Shown here in pieces: positions 47,223 to 58,316 of a stretch of 64,000 nucleotides of DNA. The position numbers and the translations under genes were made by a program. This DNA comes from Cololabis saira (Eukaryota > Chordata > Actinopteri > Beloniformes > Belonidae). Numbering within the stretch: position 1 is the stretch's first letter; each line of letters opens with the position of its first letter. Location: positions 32,372,879-32,436,878 of the forward strand of contig NC_084596.1 of assembly GCF_033807715.1 (NCBI RefSeq), in the 5' to 3' direction. Under the pieces are notes generated by a model. The model saw only the letters and a list, made by a program, of their open reading frames with translations, made no database searches and was not told the DNA's origin.

Positions 47223-50200
47223 ATGACCCCACGGGAGCAGATGAGGAAGATGACGGCACTGGGAGAGCAGGGGACTCTGGATGAGAAACACTGGTATCGG
47301 CTGGTCAACGGCATGTCTGCTGGAGGTGAGGACGTTTAAAAATATAATTAGTTCAATGAATAGCTTTTGAAATAGATTTCTATGTAGTGTTGATGGCTGG
47401 ATTAAGTTCAGCTCTGAAGCTCTGAACATTTTAAATAGACTGAAGGATTTCTTTGTAGAAGCTACATATTTCAGCTTTCATAGTCAGTCCGTGCTCCAGG
47501 ATTCATATCTAAGCTGATCTGTTGTCCTCTTTCAGAGTTGAGGCAGAGACAGGAGCTGATGATGAGGAACCAAATGGCCATGGCTCCACAGATCCTCGCC
47601 CAGGGTCAGCAGAGGTTACAAGGGGTCCCGACACAGTTCGAACATCGATTCATGGAAAGGTCTGTACCTGAATTCTCTTTCAGATCTCAAGCAGAAACTG
47701 GAGGGGAAATATGGCGACAATCCTTTGCCCAATTAAAGTGTTTAAAGGCTTGGATTCGCCTAAGCAGTCAGCACCTCTGCACAGATTGAGGACACAAAGA
47801 GCTGCTTCACTGTCTCTGCTTTATTGACCTCTTGTTGTTTGTCACCAGGGAGCTGGTTCCTCCCAATGAGATGGTTGCTTCTGAGGCCAGACAGATTCAC
47901 ATGGGATCTCATCTTGGTCCACCGTTGACCCCTCATGCTAACGTCCTGCCTGGGAGAGCATTCCCTGGACCTGGTAAGTGCAAGAATCACATTTCAGAGA
48001 ATTTCCTAGACCAGGGGTCGGCAACCCAAAATGTTGAAAGAGCCATATTGGACCAAAAACACAAAAATCTAATATGTCTGGAGCCGCAAAAAATGAAAAG
48101 TCTTAGAATGAAGGCAAATGGCAAAAGGGGAAATGTCGAGAAAGAAGTCGAAATGTCGAGAAAAAAGTCGAAATTTCGAGAAAAAAGTTGAAATGTCGAG
48201 ATTAATGTTGAAGTACAATCTCAAGAAAAGTCGAAATGTCGAGAAAAAAGTCGAAATGTTGAGATTAGAAAGGAAAGGAAAAAGGAAGAAAAAAAGGCAA
48301 AAAATAAGAAAAAAGACAAAAAAAAACAAGAAAAGAAAAGAAAAAAGAGGAAAAAAAGAGAAAAAAAAGAAAATAAAGAGAAAAAAAGAAGAAAAAAGGA
48401 AAAAAAAAAGGTCAAACTTTTTTGAAAAAGCTCCAGGAGCCACTAGGGTGGTGCTAAAGAGCTGCATGCGGCTCTAGAGCCGCGGGTTGCCCACCCCTGT
48501 CCTAGACAGACTGTACCGTTTGCAGGTGTTAGGTTTAGCCTCAACCAGGCGCGTCATTTCCACCGGGGACGGTGGGGACGCGTCCCCACCACTTTGTCTG
48601 ACGAGCAGATTTGTCCCCACCACTTAAAAAAAAATAAAAAATAAAAAAATTAAGTAAGACGCGATTTGTCCCGTATTTTCATTAACGCCCCATACACACG
48701 TCTGTCACACACACATCAACACTAAATGTATCAATAATGAACACAATAAAACACAGGAAACATTAAGGCCAGCAAAATCTTAGTGGCGGGACAACAGGAC
48801 CTGCTGCGTCTGTGCCCAGATCTTTATATGTGTGTGACAGACATCGCTGCGGGGAGGACTGAGCTTCACCTCCAGGTAGGAGTTGGGAATTGGGAATTAA
48901 AAGTTGCGTTCTGCAGGCCCGGTTCTACGAGGGTGCATAAGCATGCATTGCACCCTCATTTTACGTGTCTTCATGCTCAGTTGAAAAGACGAAAAGTCTG
49001 AAAAAACTGACAAATGCACCTGATTCATGGTTCCGCGTTAAATCGACGGCGTAGCCTACGGCGTAGGTTACGCAGCGTCGCGTACCCTACGTTCGCATCC
49101 CTGCGTATCCTACGCCGTACGCTTTGCGTTGGTGCAACGCGGAACCATAAATCAGCCAGTGTCCGTCACTGATCTGCAAGACGCTGCTCTCTGCTGCTCC
49201 GTTAACACAAAGTAACCATGGATATTCCCAAGTGGTTCAGCACAACGACATAAACAAGTTTACAGGGTGTCTCAGAAAATTAGAATATTGTGATAAAGTC
49301 CTTTATTTTTCTGGAGTCCAAAAATGTCATACATTCTGGATTCATTACAAATCAACTGAAATATTGCAAACCTTATATTATTTTAATATTGCTGATTATG
49401 TCTTACAGTTTAAGATTAAGATTCCCAGAATATTCTAATTTTTTGAGATAGGATATTTGAGTTTTCTTTAACTGTAAGCCATGATCAGCAATATTAAAAT
49501 AATAAAAGGCTTGCAATATGTATATGATGTTTCCGACGACCTAAATTAGACCGCGCAGATGGTAGTAGAAGTAATGGGCCTAGCTCATACCCAGCACTTT
49601 TCAAACCTTACTCAGGTTTATGGTAAATGTCCCCACCACTTCTGAAATCAAACTGACGCCCATGGCCTCAACAGCTTTTGATGCTGATTATTCCCTCTAT
49701 TTTTTTCAGCTGGCTATGGCTTCTTGCCCTCAGAACCCATGGAAACAGTTGCCCGGCGACAGGAGCTCATACACAAGCAAAATATAGCCAGGTAGTGCAA
49801 GCAGACTGTAATAATCATCTCTGAAAATGATTATACATACACACAAATAAAAGTGAGATTTGGTTCAAATGTGTCTTTGTGTGTGCTCCTCTTCAGAATG
49901 GAGATGAATGCCATCCTGCATCAGAAAGAGCTGGAGAATGCTCACCAGAAAGGCCTGATGGGAATTGAGAATCCTATGTCCTACCCTTCCAACCCCTTGC
50001 TGTTCAGAGGGCGTCAGCGCATGCCGGACAGTCACGATGTCTTCGTCCACCGTCCTTCCCTTGATGAACTGCACTCCAATAGTATACTCATGTCTGCCAG
50101 TCCTTATCCACCAATCAGCACCCTGCACAGGGAGAGGGGCCGGAGGGCCGGGAGGAGGCCCACCATTCACAAGAGCACAGAGAGCCATGTGTCCAATATG

Positions 50201-52760
50201 AAAGGCCAAACCGAAGATAAAAATGTAGAGCAAAGCCCAGAGACCACTTCAGGGGAGGAGAAGGACATTGAGCCTAAGGGAGACATGGGAGAAGAGTGCA
50301 CCACCAGTAAGACACACCATCAAACCAAAATAGACTCTGAACTCCCCACGGGAAGCAGAAAGAACTACAAAGAGGGGGAGGCAGGCCTACGCAAGGCCTG
50401 TACGACCACCCAGGATAGCTGCTCAGATGTGGCCAACGGCGGCGCAAATGACAAAGACATGTCCAGCCAATGTTCTGCTTTCCAGGAGAAATTCGTGTTT
50501 CCGTCCACTGGTGGAGCTCTGGCAGGGATGCCTTATATGTACCCCGTCCCTGGAAATGGTTTCCTGCCTCCTGGTCAGTTAGTGAAAATAAATGTAGGGT
50601 TGATCTCAAGGCTTACATTTGTGAAATGTTTCAACTTACATACTTTCATTGTTTTCAAGGTCCATCAAATATCTTTCTAAACGGCGAAGAGGCACCTGAA
50701 GATATAAGGAAGTGGACAGTGAATGACGTTTACAACTTTATCAACAGTATACCCACGTGTTCAGAATACGCTCAGGTTGGTGGCTGTGATGTTTAGTACC
50801 TGTCTTTTTCGGTATTCCCTCTGCTGTGGGATTGTTTCGCTCATGTGATATGTTTTCACCAGACGTTCAAGGACCATATGATTGATGGGGAGACGCTGCC
50901 GCTCTTGTCAGAGGAACACCTACTGGACACACTGGGGCTCAAACTGGGACCAGCTCTGAAGATCCGCTCACAGGTACACAAATACTACAACTACATAGCC
51001 TTTGGAAGGAGAAAAAATGCAAGGATGGTGTGAAGGGTGGAATATGTCAGTTCTCCATGAGTTTATAAACTGAATACCTGACTTTGTAAACGTCTCATAG
51101 TTGAGAGAAACCCCTTTCATATCAGAGTATATCTGAGGCATAAACCCTGATGAACTTGTTTGAAGTTGGATGTAGAAACAAGAAAATACATTTTATTGTC
51201 CAACAAAATCAGAAGACGATTATCAGCATCTGGGGTTTAAAGCAACACCCCCTGCTCTAGGTATTATTCATGTACAGGTACATGAGAAGATTTGGTATTG
51301 TGGTGGAATGCTGTGGTGATACACTGTTTTTTCAGATTTTCCAAAAAAAGGCATCATTTTATGAAAAATGCAGGTGTATCTAAAAATCTTAACAATAGAT
51401 CTGTTGTGTTCACGCCACTCTATATCCCTGACTACAGCGGAGCATATAGATGTGCAGTGTTGGCAAAAGAATCACAGACAACACTGTGATGATGAGTAAA
51501 GATGGTCCAGCACATCATTTAAAGTCTGTGCACTCAGTACTCGAGTTGTAAAAAAAAGTCAGGGGGGATGGTGGATTTTATCATATGGGGACAGATAATT
51601 TGTGCTGATTACAAATAATATAATATATTACAAATAATAGCACTGACCAAAACACCTGGAGAAATACTGCAGGAATGACATAGCAGCAGTTAAATGCAGC
51701 CTTCTGTAAGCTTTAAATATCCACTGGGCTTACATCAAATACATCAAAACACAAAAATAAAAAACTGTTTTCTGAACTTATCAATATGATTCTGTCCTTC
51801 ACAGGATAAGTAAAATGGATCACTGCAAAAACTCAAAATCTTAATCAAAATATTTGTCTTATTTCTAGTTAAAATGTCTCATTTTAGTAAAAGAAATATC
51901 ATTAGACTTAAAACAAGACTTATCACTGGAAAAAACAACAATTTTCACTTGTTTCAAGTAGATTTTCACTTAAAATAAATAGAAAAATCTGCCAGTGGAA
52001 CAAGATTTTTTTGCTTGTAATAAGAAGATAAATCTTGTCCCAATGGCAGATTTTTCTACTTATTTCAAGTGAAAATTTACTTGAAACAGGTGAAAATTGT
52101 CAAATAAGTAATTTTTCTGCTGTTATTTTTCTGGTGATGACTCTGAATGTTGAAAAAGCAGTAAAACCACATTCATTGATTAAATGATGGGATGGAAAGG
52201 AGGGATGGCAGTTTTACAGGGGGGATGATTTTGACCGTTTCTATTTCAGGAGGGATGCCATCCCCCCTCATCCCCCCTCAACTCCAGTACCGTGTGCACT
52301 CTGTTGTGTCTTATGAGCAGATGTATGAACGTTGTTGTGGTGAGCTGCCCCCATGTGGTCGGAAGTGGTATTGCTTAACTCATATGAATCACTCATCCGA
52401 CCCTCACACAGTGACCTCTATAAAAAGAGGCCTGTGGAGGAAACTCACGTGGATTATGTTGCACTGCTGCATTATACATAATTGTGGCTGTAATATTTTT
52501 CTGTGCTCCCCACGCCTCCACAGGTGTCCAAGCGCCTGGGCAGCATGATGTACATGATGAACCTGCCGCTCTCCAACGCCACTCTGCAGGCCACTCCTGA
52601 GAAGCCTGGAGATCGCTCCCCAGAGATCGGCTCCCCAGTTAACTGCAACAGTGAGGACATGGCAGCGAGTCCAAGAGACCCTGATGTCCTCAAATCCATT
52701 GAGCACCTCCATGAGACAGAAAATAATTCACCCCCATCGGCCAGCAGTGAGACGGCCTGA
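47223..52760 (+). CDS. samd7: SAM domain-containing protein 7
   Basis: SAMD7 is a photoreceptor nuclear protein that works with Polycomb repressive complex 1 to silence wrong-fate opsin genes. Eight coding exons: 47223-47325, 47536-47659, 47849-47973, 49710-49791, 49897-50573, 50660-50775, 50863-50973 and 52524-52760. All junctions are GT-AG and phases agree (1,2,1,2,1,0,0), giving 524 residues. The N-terminus starts MTPREQMRKMTALGEQG. Residues about 130-160 carry the conserved PMETVARRQELIHKQNIARM block. The SAM domain spans about 384-452 (DIRKWTVNDV, EYAQTFKDH, IDGETLPLLSEEHL, GLKLGPALKIRSQV). The SAM core matches human SAMD7 (YAQ-FKDH) better than SAMD11, although the GEEAPED lead-in recalls SAMD11. 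The middle, in the large exon, is Ser/Glu-rich and probably disordered. The start was chosen as the first ATG of the conserved N-terminal block. The 3.6 kb between the first exon and the ATG, and intron 3, are rich in repeats. Confidence 0.85.
48012..48499 (+). mobile_element. non-autonomous hAT element with 8-bp target duplication
   Basis: It begins CAGGGGTCGGCAACCC and ends GGGTTGCCCACCCCTG, imperfect inverted repeats, and is flanked on both sides by TCCTAGAC (48004-48011 and 48500-48507). This is a clean hAT signature. The inside has tandem 'gtcgaaatgtcgagaaaaaa' units (48135-48262) followed by an A/G-only tract. The lysine-rich frame across it is not a gene. It lies in samd7 intron 3. Confidence 0.85.
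48546..49664 (+). mobile_element. hAT-like element with 8-bp target duplication, composite
   Basis: Ends CAGGCGCGTCA and, inverted, CATGGGCGTCA, flanked by GCCTCAAC at 48538-48545 and 49665-49672. Phrases such as 'cgtccccaccactttgtctg' are typical of ZMYM1-like hAT elements, but no transposase frame is left. Inside it are palindromic MITE copy B and, from about 49255 to 49460, an element with inverted 'aaaattagaatatt' ends. Confidence 0.75.
49018..49157. mobile_element. GC-rich palindromic MITE, copy B
   Basis: Arms 'tggttccgcgttaaatcgac' and 'gttggtgcaacgcggaacca' flank repeated 'ctacgccgta' blocks. It is nested in the hAT-like element at 48546-49664, so it inserted later or was carried by it. 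Confidence 0.75.
51821..52133. mobile_element. palindromic AT-rich MITE (CACTGCAAAAACTC family), partial
   Basis: It begins CACTGCAAAAACTCAAAATC. The inner halves mirror each other ('tctgccagtggaacaagatt' against 'aatcttgtcccaatggcaga'). The right terminus is missing or diverged. A complete relative is at 56763-57144. It lies in samd7 intron 7. Confidence 0.7.
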
Positions 52761-53195
52761 TGACTTAACAACATGGACAAAGAAAACTGAACTTCAAAAA
52801 TGAACTCTTGCTGCTTTGGCAGTGAATATATTTATATTGTGATTCACTGGATTTAAGATGATTTTTTTTTTTTTATTACATAAATCCAACACAATGCCCA
52901 GATGTGGGCGAAATATTTGTATTAAGTACATATTTTTTAAGAACAGCTTTGGATTCAAACTAGTGTGAATTTTGACATATGACACATACAGTAGAAGGGC
53001 CTGTATCACTTTTCTTCATTTTCATCTTCTCTGATTGTAGCTTTCTTAGTTTTGAAACCATGAAGCATCATTTTTTTGACATGGACTGACATAAAGGCAA
53101 TAGAAATCCTACTGAAAGCATTTAACAATCAAACAATGACATATTTATTTGTTCTCGGTTTGATATTTCGTATTTTTTGCTTTTCATGGATTATT

Positions 53196-53201
53196 AATAA
53201 A
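53196..53201 (+). terminator. samd7: poly(A) signal of samd7
   Basis: AATAAA about 436 nt past the TGA stop at 52760, followed by a T-rich and TG-bearing stretch. Confidence 0.6.
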
Positions 53202-53459
53202 GTTTTTTCTACATAGAAACCTGCATCTTCTTCCCATGATATAGAATATATATGTCAAGATCAAGTTTAATATTTAAGTAAATGTATTGCTGAATCCCAT
53301 GATTCTCTCTTTTGAGGTTTTGTTATGCAAATAATGTCCACAATGTGACCAGAAAAAAATAACCTGACATGTTTCAATTTTGATGACACGTGAAACGTAA
53401 CTGCGTCACAGCAAAAACGTTCCTGCTTCAACTTCTACAGACCAAAAACGTGTCTGTCA

Positions 53460-53640
53460 GGTTAACGGGTGATTGTAAATTGTCTAAAGGAGTGAACGTG
53501 ATTATATGTGGTCCTGTGATGTACTGGTGACCCTTGTAGGGCGTACCCCTACCCTTTGTCCAAAGAACAGCTAGAATAGACTCCAACAGACCCCAAAAAC
53601 TCACAGAATAAGCAGGTTTAGTTAATGGTTGGGTGACATA
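53460..53640 (+). repeat. degenerate SINE copy
   Basis: Carries the landmarks 'ttgtaaattgtct', 'gtgatgtactggtgaccc', 'gggcgtacccct' and 'gaatagactccaacagacccc' in SINE order, plus orientation. Head and tail are lost. Confidence 0.5.
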
Positions 53641-53827
53641 TGAATGACATAGTTTACAAATATTACAAATATTTTCTAGGACCAGTATCAGAAATGTGCA
53701 TGACTTTTCTGCCTTATCACTAACTGGAAATTAATTTTTGGTTTTTCAACTGCTCTAAGGACAATACAGCTGTTCTTGTTGGGATCTGAAATGTATCTGC
53801 TTCCCATAATTTATATTACACCATCTA

Positions 53828-54230
53828 TCCATCCATTTTCTATACCCGCTTTATCCTTTGCAGGGTTGCGGGGGTCTGCTGGAGCCTATCCCAGCTCATT
53901 ACAGGCGAGAGGCAGAGGTTCACCCTGGACAGGTCTCCAATCCATCGCAGGGCCACATATATACAAACAACCAGACACACTCACACTCACACCTACGGGT
54001 AATTTAGAACCATCAATTAACCCACCATGCATGTTTTTGGACTGTGGGAGGAAGCCGGAGTACCTAGAGGGAACCCACGCAAGCATGAGGGGGCATGTAA
54101 ACTCCACACAGAAAGACCGAAATAAATATTAACTAAATAATTAACTAACCCCCTCTGGGCCAGGGAGTCGAAACCGGGAACCTTCTTGCTGTGAAGCAAC
54201 AGTGCTAATCACCAAGCCACCGTGCTTCCC
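53828..54230 (-). mobile_element. tRNA-derived SINE, nearly complete, minus orientation
   Basis: Read on the minus strand it starts with a tRNA-like head: an A-box-like TGGCTTGGTGATTAGC and a B-box-like GGTTTCGACTCCC (54160-54175). It continues through 'tgtggagtttacatgccccc' and 'gtgtgtgag'-rich body text and ends at 'gataggctccagcagacccc', 'gataaagcgggtatagaaaa', then TGGATGGATGG. The order matches a widespread fish SINE with GGAT tails. It gives a source for the GGAT tracts elsewhere in the window. Confidence 0.7.
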
Positions 54231-54409
54231 TATATCACACCTTTATGGACCAATCAATTAATGTGCTTTTCTTCTTAGACAACAGCTTTTTAGTCAGTGA
54301 TGAATATTCATTTCCTGCAGAGGCAGGTCTTTGTTTTAAAAGTAATATTAATCTCCGAAGGGAAATTCATTTAAAAAAAATTATAGGAAAAGTCCCTATT
54401 TTGTTTGTT

Positions 54410-54620
54410 TACATCAGTGTTTCCCAACCCTGGTCCTCGAGCCCCTCCCCTGTCCTGCATGTTTGAGATGCTACCCTGCCTCAGCTCACCGTGATACAAG
54501 TACCTGTGTCATTAACAGAGTTGTGCAGACCTTGGTTACAAGCAAATGAGGACCAAAAATTAGAATCAGGTGTGTTGGTGCAGGGTGTTATGTCCTGTCT
54601 AGGGCTGTCCAAGACACAAC
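54410..54620 (+). repeat. one-ended hAT MITE relative
   Basis: 'tttcccaaccctggtcctcgag' and 'agaatcaggtgtgttgg' match the interior of the elements at 57439-57666 and 61915-62139. No matching right end was found. Confidence 0.5.
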
Positions 54621-54724
54621 ATGAAAGAGCCCATCTTCCTCAAGTCCCAAGCAGCCACCAATATTTTGAATATGAAGATGGATTTATTTACAGGAATTGA
54701 ATTAAATGAGATAGAGCCTGCCTC

Positions 54725-54850
54725 TCACCTGAAAATAGCTGGGATAGGCTCCAGCAGACCCCCGTGACCCTGCAAAAGGATAAAGCGGGTATAGATAATG
54801 GATGGCTGGATGGGTGGATGGATGGATGGATGGATGGATGGATGGATGGA
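54725..54850 (+). mobile_element. 5'-truncated SINE with GGAT tail
   Basis: The 3' part of the SINE ('gctgggataggctccagcag', 'gataaagcgggtatagataa') runs straight into GGAT repeats with a few variant units. It shows the tail-to-microsatellite passage directly. Confidence 0.7.
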
Positions 54851-55430
54851 GATAGAGCTTGATCTGGCTTCAGGGTGGACCATGGCCAACATAAACAAAA
54901 CAGATTTAACTGGGGAGTAATCAATCTAACCTAACCAAACAACAAACCTCCCTGACTAGACCATGGATGTATTATATAACTAGACATGGACTAGACATGA
55001 GAAAACAAGGTTAACCAAAATGGCAGTCCACCCCTAATTAGGTATGACAAAAGATAATGTGATTTCTATTAAGACCGGGATCTGAAGTGTGGCCAATTGA
55101 GAGAGGTGGGAGAATGCCTCTTCTGCCTGGGGCTCATCCAGGCCCTTTATGAAGCAGCAGGTAAGATGGCCAAGCTGGGAGCCAATCCCCCAATCACCTG
55201 CTGCTCCACACACACACACCTATTTACATATCATCACAAGTGGATAGACACACCTGACACAGATGTCCGCTCTGAAAAACACAAACATATTACATAGCTG
55301 TCAAGTTTTGGAATACGGGAAATTTTCCCGCCGCTGTACCACCAGCCCAACTGAGGTCCAGGGTCTTACATTTTAAGATAGATTTACGTGAAATCCAAAA
55401 TATCTACTTGTCAAAAACAAAAACTTTTTT
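54851..55430. other. no gene recognised
   Basis: Mixed sequence without recognisable exons. One short CA run lies near 55207. Confidence 0.45.
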
Positions 55431-55915
55431 CACTTCAATCAAAAAAAAAATCACTTCAAATCGAAAAAAATATTTTCAATCCAAAAAAAAGTGTTCAAAT
55501 GCAATTTTTTCGGTCTCAAATATTTTTTTGCATTCAAACACTTTTTCTTTGATTGAAAAAGTTTTTTTTTTATTGAAGTGATTTTTTTATTGAAAATATT
55601 TTTTTCTTTTTGAAGCAACGTCGTTTTTGATTAAATGATAAAGACACAAATGTCCTACCCATAATATGGCCAAAACACTACTTCAATCAAAAAAGTTGCT
55701 TCAAACTAAAAACTTCACTTCTATCAAAGAAAACATTTCCAATCAAAGAAAAACAGTGTTCAAATGTATTTTTTTGAGTCTCAAATCAATTGTTTTGCAT
55801 TCAAACACTTTTTTTCTTTGATTGACTTTTTTTTTTGATTGAAGTGATTTTTTTTTTAATTGAAAATATATATTTTGATTGAAGCAATCTTTTTTGATTG
55901 AATAATTAAGACACA
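55430..55915. repeat. AT-rich inverted and tandem repeat of TTGATTGAA-type units
   Basis: Units like 'ttgattgaagtgattttttt', 'cttcaatcaaaaaa' and 'gtctcaaatatttttttgcattcaaacac' recur several times and in both orientations, so the block can fold back on itself. It is probably a MITE pair or an expanded MITE. It ends about 60 bp before the CpG-rich start of cdc26. Confidence 0.6.
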
Positions 55916-55959
55916 AATCTACCTCCATATTTTTCTGATTCTGAGTAGAACTCGAGTTA

Positions 55960-56099
55960 CCGTCAGTGAGAAAAGGCGCGAGGCCGCGCAGCTCGTGCAC
56001 AGTCAGGTGAGCTTCACCTGAACTACACCTGAGTGTCGGCTGTTGCGGAGCTGCGGCGACCCTGAACCAGGTGTACATCTGGAAATCATTGATCAAAAC
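55960..56099 (+). promoter_or_regulatory. cdc26: CpG-rich leader of cdc26
   Basis: GC and CpG content rises sharply (gaaaaggcgcgaggccgcgc) right after an AT-rich repeat and continues into the coding frame, as in TATA-less housekeeping promoters. Possible donor sites (cag|gtgagc, cag|gtgtac) lie in the leader. No start site can be fixed. Confidence 0.4.
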
Positions 56100-56348
56100 A
56101 TGTTGAGGAGGAAACCAACGCGCTTGGAGCTGAAGATCGATGACATAGAGGAGTTTGAGAGTATGAAGAAGGAGCTGGAGGCCAGGAAGCGCCAGCGAGA
56201 GGAGTGTGAGTCCGGAGCGGGCAGCTCCATCCTCAGCCCTGGAGAATCAGTGCAGTCCTCCACCCCGCTGAGCAGGGCGGCCATCATCAATGAGCGTGTT
56301 GGGTACAAGCCCCACCCCGCACTGCCAACCCTCTTTGGAAATTGGTAA
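56100..56348 (+). CDS. cdc26: anaphase-promoting complex subunit CDC26
   Basis: CDC26 is a small APC/C subunit whose N-terminal helix binds and stabilises the TPR protein APC6/CDC16. The frame begins MLRRKPTRLELKIDDIEEFE, the near-invariant CDC26 N-terminus, followed by a charged helix (KKELEARKRQREE), a Ser/Gly-rich linker and the conserved INERVGYKPHP block. The product is 82 residues, close to the family length of about 85. The ATG was chosen because it starts the invariant block; the upstream in-frame ATG at 56043 only extends into the leader. The end FGNW differs from the usual FGN/FGS-x-(E/Q)F ending, and the last codons overlap a possible donor (AATTG|gtaatt), so a short downstream exon could supply the true C-terminus. 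An intact single-exon copy could also be a retrogene. Confidence 0.82.
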   Translation: MLRRKPTRLELKIDDIEEFESMKKELEARKRQREECESGAGSSILSPGESVQSSTPLSRAAIINERVGYKPHPALPTLFGNW

Positions 56349-56376
56349 TTTCAATACATTTTAAACAAAAAACAAA

Positions 56377-56515
56377 TCGTGGGGTCTGCGTCGTGTTAAA
56401 TCGACGCAGAGCCCACGCCGTAGGGTACGGCGGCGTCGCGCGACGTACGGTTCCCGTCGCCGCGTACCGTACGCCGTAGGTTCTGCGTCGATTTAATGCG
56501 GAACCATAAATCAGC
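56377..56515. mobile_element. GC-rich palindromic MITE, copy C
   Basis: Arms 'gtgttaaatcgacgcagagc' and 'ttctgcgtcgatttaatgcg' flank a CpG-dense centre with 'acgccgta' blocks, and the right end is 'gcggaaccataaatcagc' as in the other copies. It starts only 29 bp past the cdc26 stop. Confidence 0.75.
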
Positions 56516-56762
56516 ATTAACTGCGTTGGAGTTGGAGGATCATGGCGCAGCGCAGGAGGCACAAGAAGCGGATCCAGGTAACACCACCTCCAGTGGCGTC
56601 AATTCAGTCGAAACTAAGGTATGGCAAGGTTACGAGTCACAGAACTTAACTAGAGTAGCCTATCAATCAACACGTCCAGCAAATACTCATCACACAAGTC
56701 TCCTATGTAGTTTATCTGTGTGGTCAAGAAAACTGGAACTTTTTCAAATGCAGTCTCGCTCA

Positions 56763-57144
56763 CACTGCAAAAAACTCAAAATCTTACCAGGAATATTTGT
56801 CTTATTTCTAGTTAAAATGTCTCATTTTTAGTCATTTTTAGTCTCATTACACTTAAAACAAGAGTCATCGCCAGAAAAATAACTTGTTTGACCATTTTCA
56901 CCTGTTTCAAGTAAATTTTCAATTGAAATAAGTAGAAAAATCTGCCAGTGGGACAAGATTTATCTTCTTATTACAAGCAAAAAAATGTTCTACTTATTTT
57001 AAGTGAAAATCTACTTGAAACAGGTGAAAATTGTTGTTTTTTGAGTCTTGTCTTAAATGTAGTGAGATTTTTTTGACTAAAAATTAGACATTTTAACTAG
57101 AAATAAGACAAATATTCTTGTTAAGGTTTTGAGTTTTTGCAGTG
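56763..57144. mobile_element. palindromic AT-rich MITE (CACTGCAAAAACTC family), complete
   Basis: It starts CACTGCAAAAAACTCAAAAT and ends with the inverted TTTTGAGTTTTTGCAGTG. The full element is a long fold-back with 'tatttgtcttatttctagtt' and its complement near the ends. No coding capacity. A target duplication is not obvious. Confidence 0.8.
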
Positions 57145-57438
57145 TAATAACTTGTGAACATTTGTAGTTATTTTATATGTATTAAATAATAGAATAATCA
57201 ATACAAAAACATTTACATTTTCCCTTGAAGCCAAGGTGTGGCGGCTGCCATACCTTGCCATACCCAATTGACGTCCCTGACCACCTCCCCTATCAGGGCG
57301 CATTTCTGTCCGATTTAAAAATAGCAAACAGTAAATAAACAAATATGGCACTTATTGACATATATACAATTAAAGAACTGAAGGTGCAGCAGTATGAGGT
57401 AGAAAAATGACGGCTCTAAATAAAATAACATATATACA

Positions 57439-57666
57439 CAGGGGTGCACACAAGCCGGGACTCGAGGGCCAGTCTACTGCACGTTTTAGATGTTTCCCTG
57501 CCTCAACACAACCCTGATAGACAAGGCTGTGTCACCAACAGAGTTGTGTAAACCTTGATGACATGTTGATGACGACCAGTGATTAGAATCAGGTGTGTTG
57601 AAGACAGGGAAACATCTAAAACATGCAGTAGACTAGCCCTCGAGTCCCGGCTTGTGTGCACCCCTG
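57439..57666. mobile_element. palindromic hAT-type MITE
   Basis: CAGGGGTGCACACAAGCCGG at the left is mirrored by CCGGCTTGTGTGCACCCCTG at the right, a perfect 20-bp inverted repeat continuing as 'gactcgagggc'. The flanks share TATACAC, consistent with a hAT target duplication of 7-8 bp. Confidence 0.85.
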
Positions 57667-57689
57667 TATACACCATTTTTTTTAAAGTG

Positions 57690-58170
57690 AGAGGTGCAGC
57701 AGAATGAGGCAGACATGATTATTGCCGGAAGGTGCATTGTTACAGCATGTGATAGTTATTATAATTACTGCTATTATTGTTATTGCACGGTGATTGGTTT
57801 CTCTGAGACTATCAATTATGAGAGTTCATCAGAGCAACAGCTTGGAGGAAGAAACTGTCCTTGTGTCTGGAGGTTTTGGCTACAGAGCTCTGTAGCGCCG
57901 TCCAGAGGGGAGGAGTTCAAACAGACTGGCCTGGGTGTGAGGGGTCTGCAGAGATGCTACCTGCCTGTTTCCTAGTCCTGGACCGGTACAGGTCCTGGAT
58001 AGATGGGAGGCTAATCCCAATTATCCTCTCTGCAGACTTGATTGTCCGTAGTATAGCATGTCTGATGAAGGGGATGTTACCCACTCCAACTAATCAAAAA
58101 TGGTCCATGTCTAGAAACATGAAAGTTGAGGAAGCAAAGCAATTAATTGTAATCTTGAGAGAAATATCCA
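57690..58170 (+). repeat. probable dispersed transposable-element fragment
   Basis: 'gcttggaggaagaaactgtc', 'ggttttggctacagagctct' and 'tcctctctgcagacttgatt' form a block known to me as a common fish interspersed repeat, related in layout to 20230-20760. Frames through it are not conserved proteins. Confidence 0.45.
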
Positions 58171-58316
58171 GTTTTTAACCCAAGTTTACATTATACATGA
58201 GTCCAAAAGAAAGAGAGACTCACTGAACCGGCTTCTCTGGCTGCTGATGAGTCCAAGATAGCCAGGCCAGGCGTTTGTGCACGGTTCTCCTCTCTGCCAC
58301 TGTCTCCAGAGACTAA

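Noticed and set aside
48118..48477. 119-residue Lys/Arg-rich frame and its Phe-rich antisense
   Set aside because: It lies wholly inside a non-autonomous hAT element, over tandem GTCGA units and an A/G-only tract.
49865..50609. Antisense frames of 111-122 residues
   Set aside because: They are shadows of the large samd7 exon, whose sense frame matches the family and its splice phases.
54150..54225. A tRNA gene on the minus strand
   Set aside because: The A-box-like and B-box-like motifs belong to the SINE head. The arms do not form a proper cloverleaf, and SINE body sequence follows directly.
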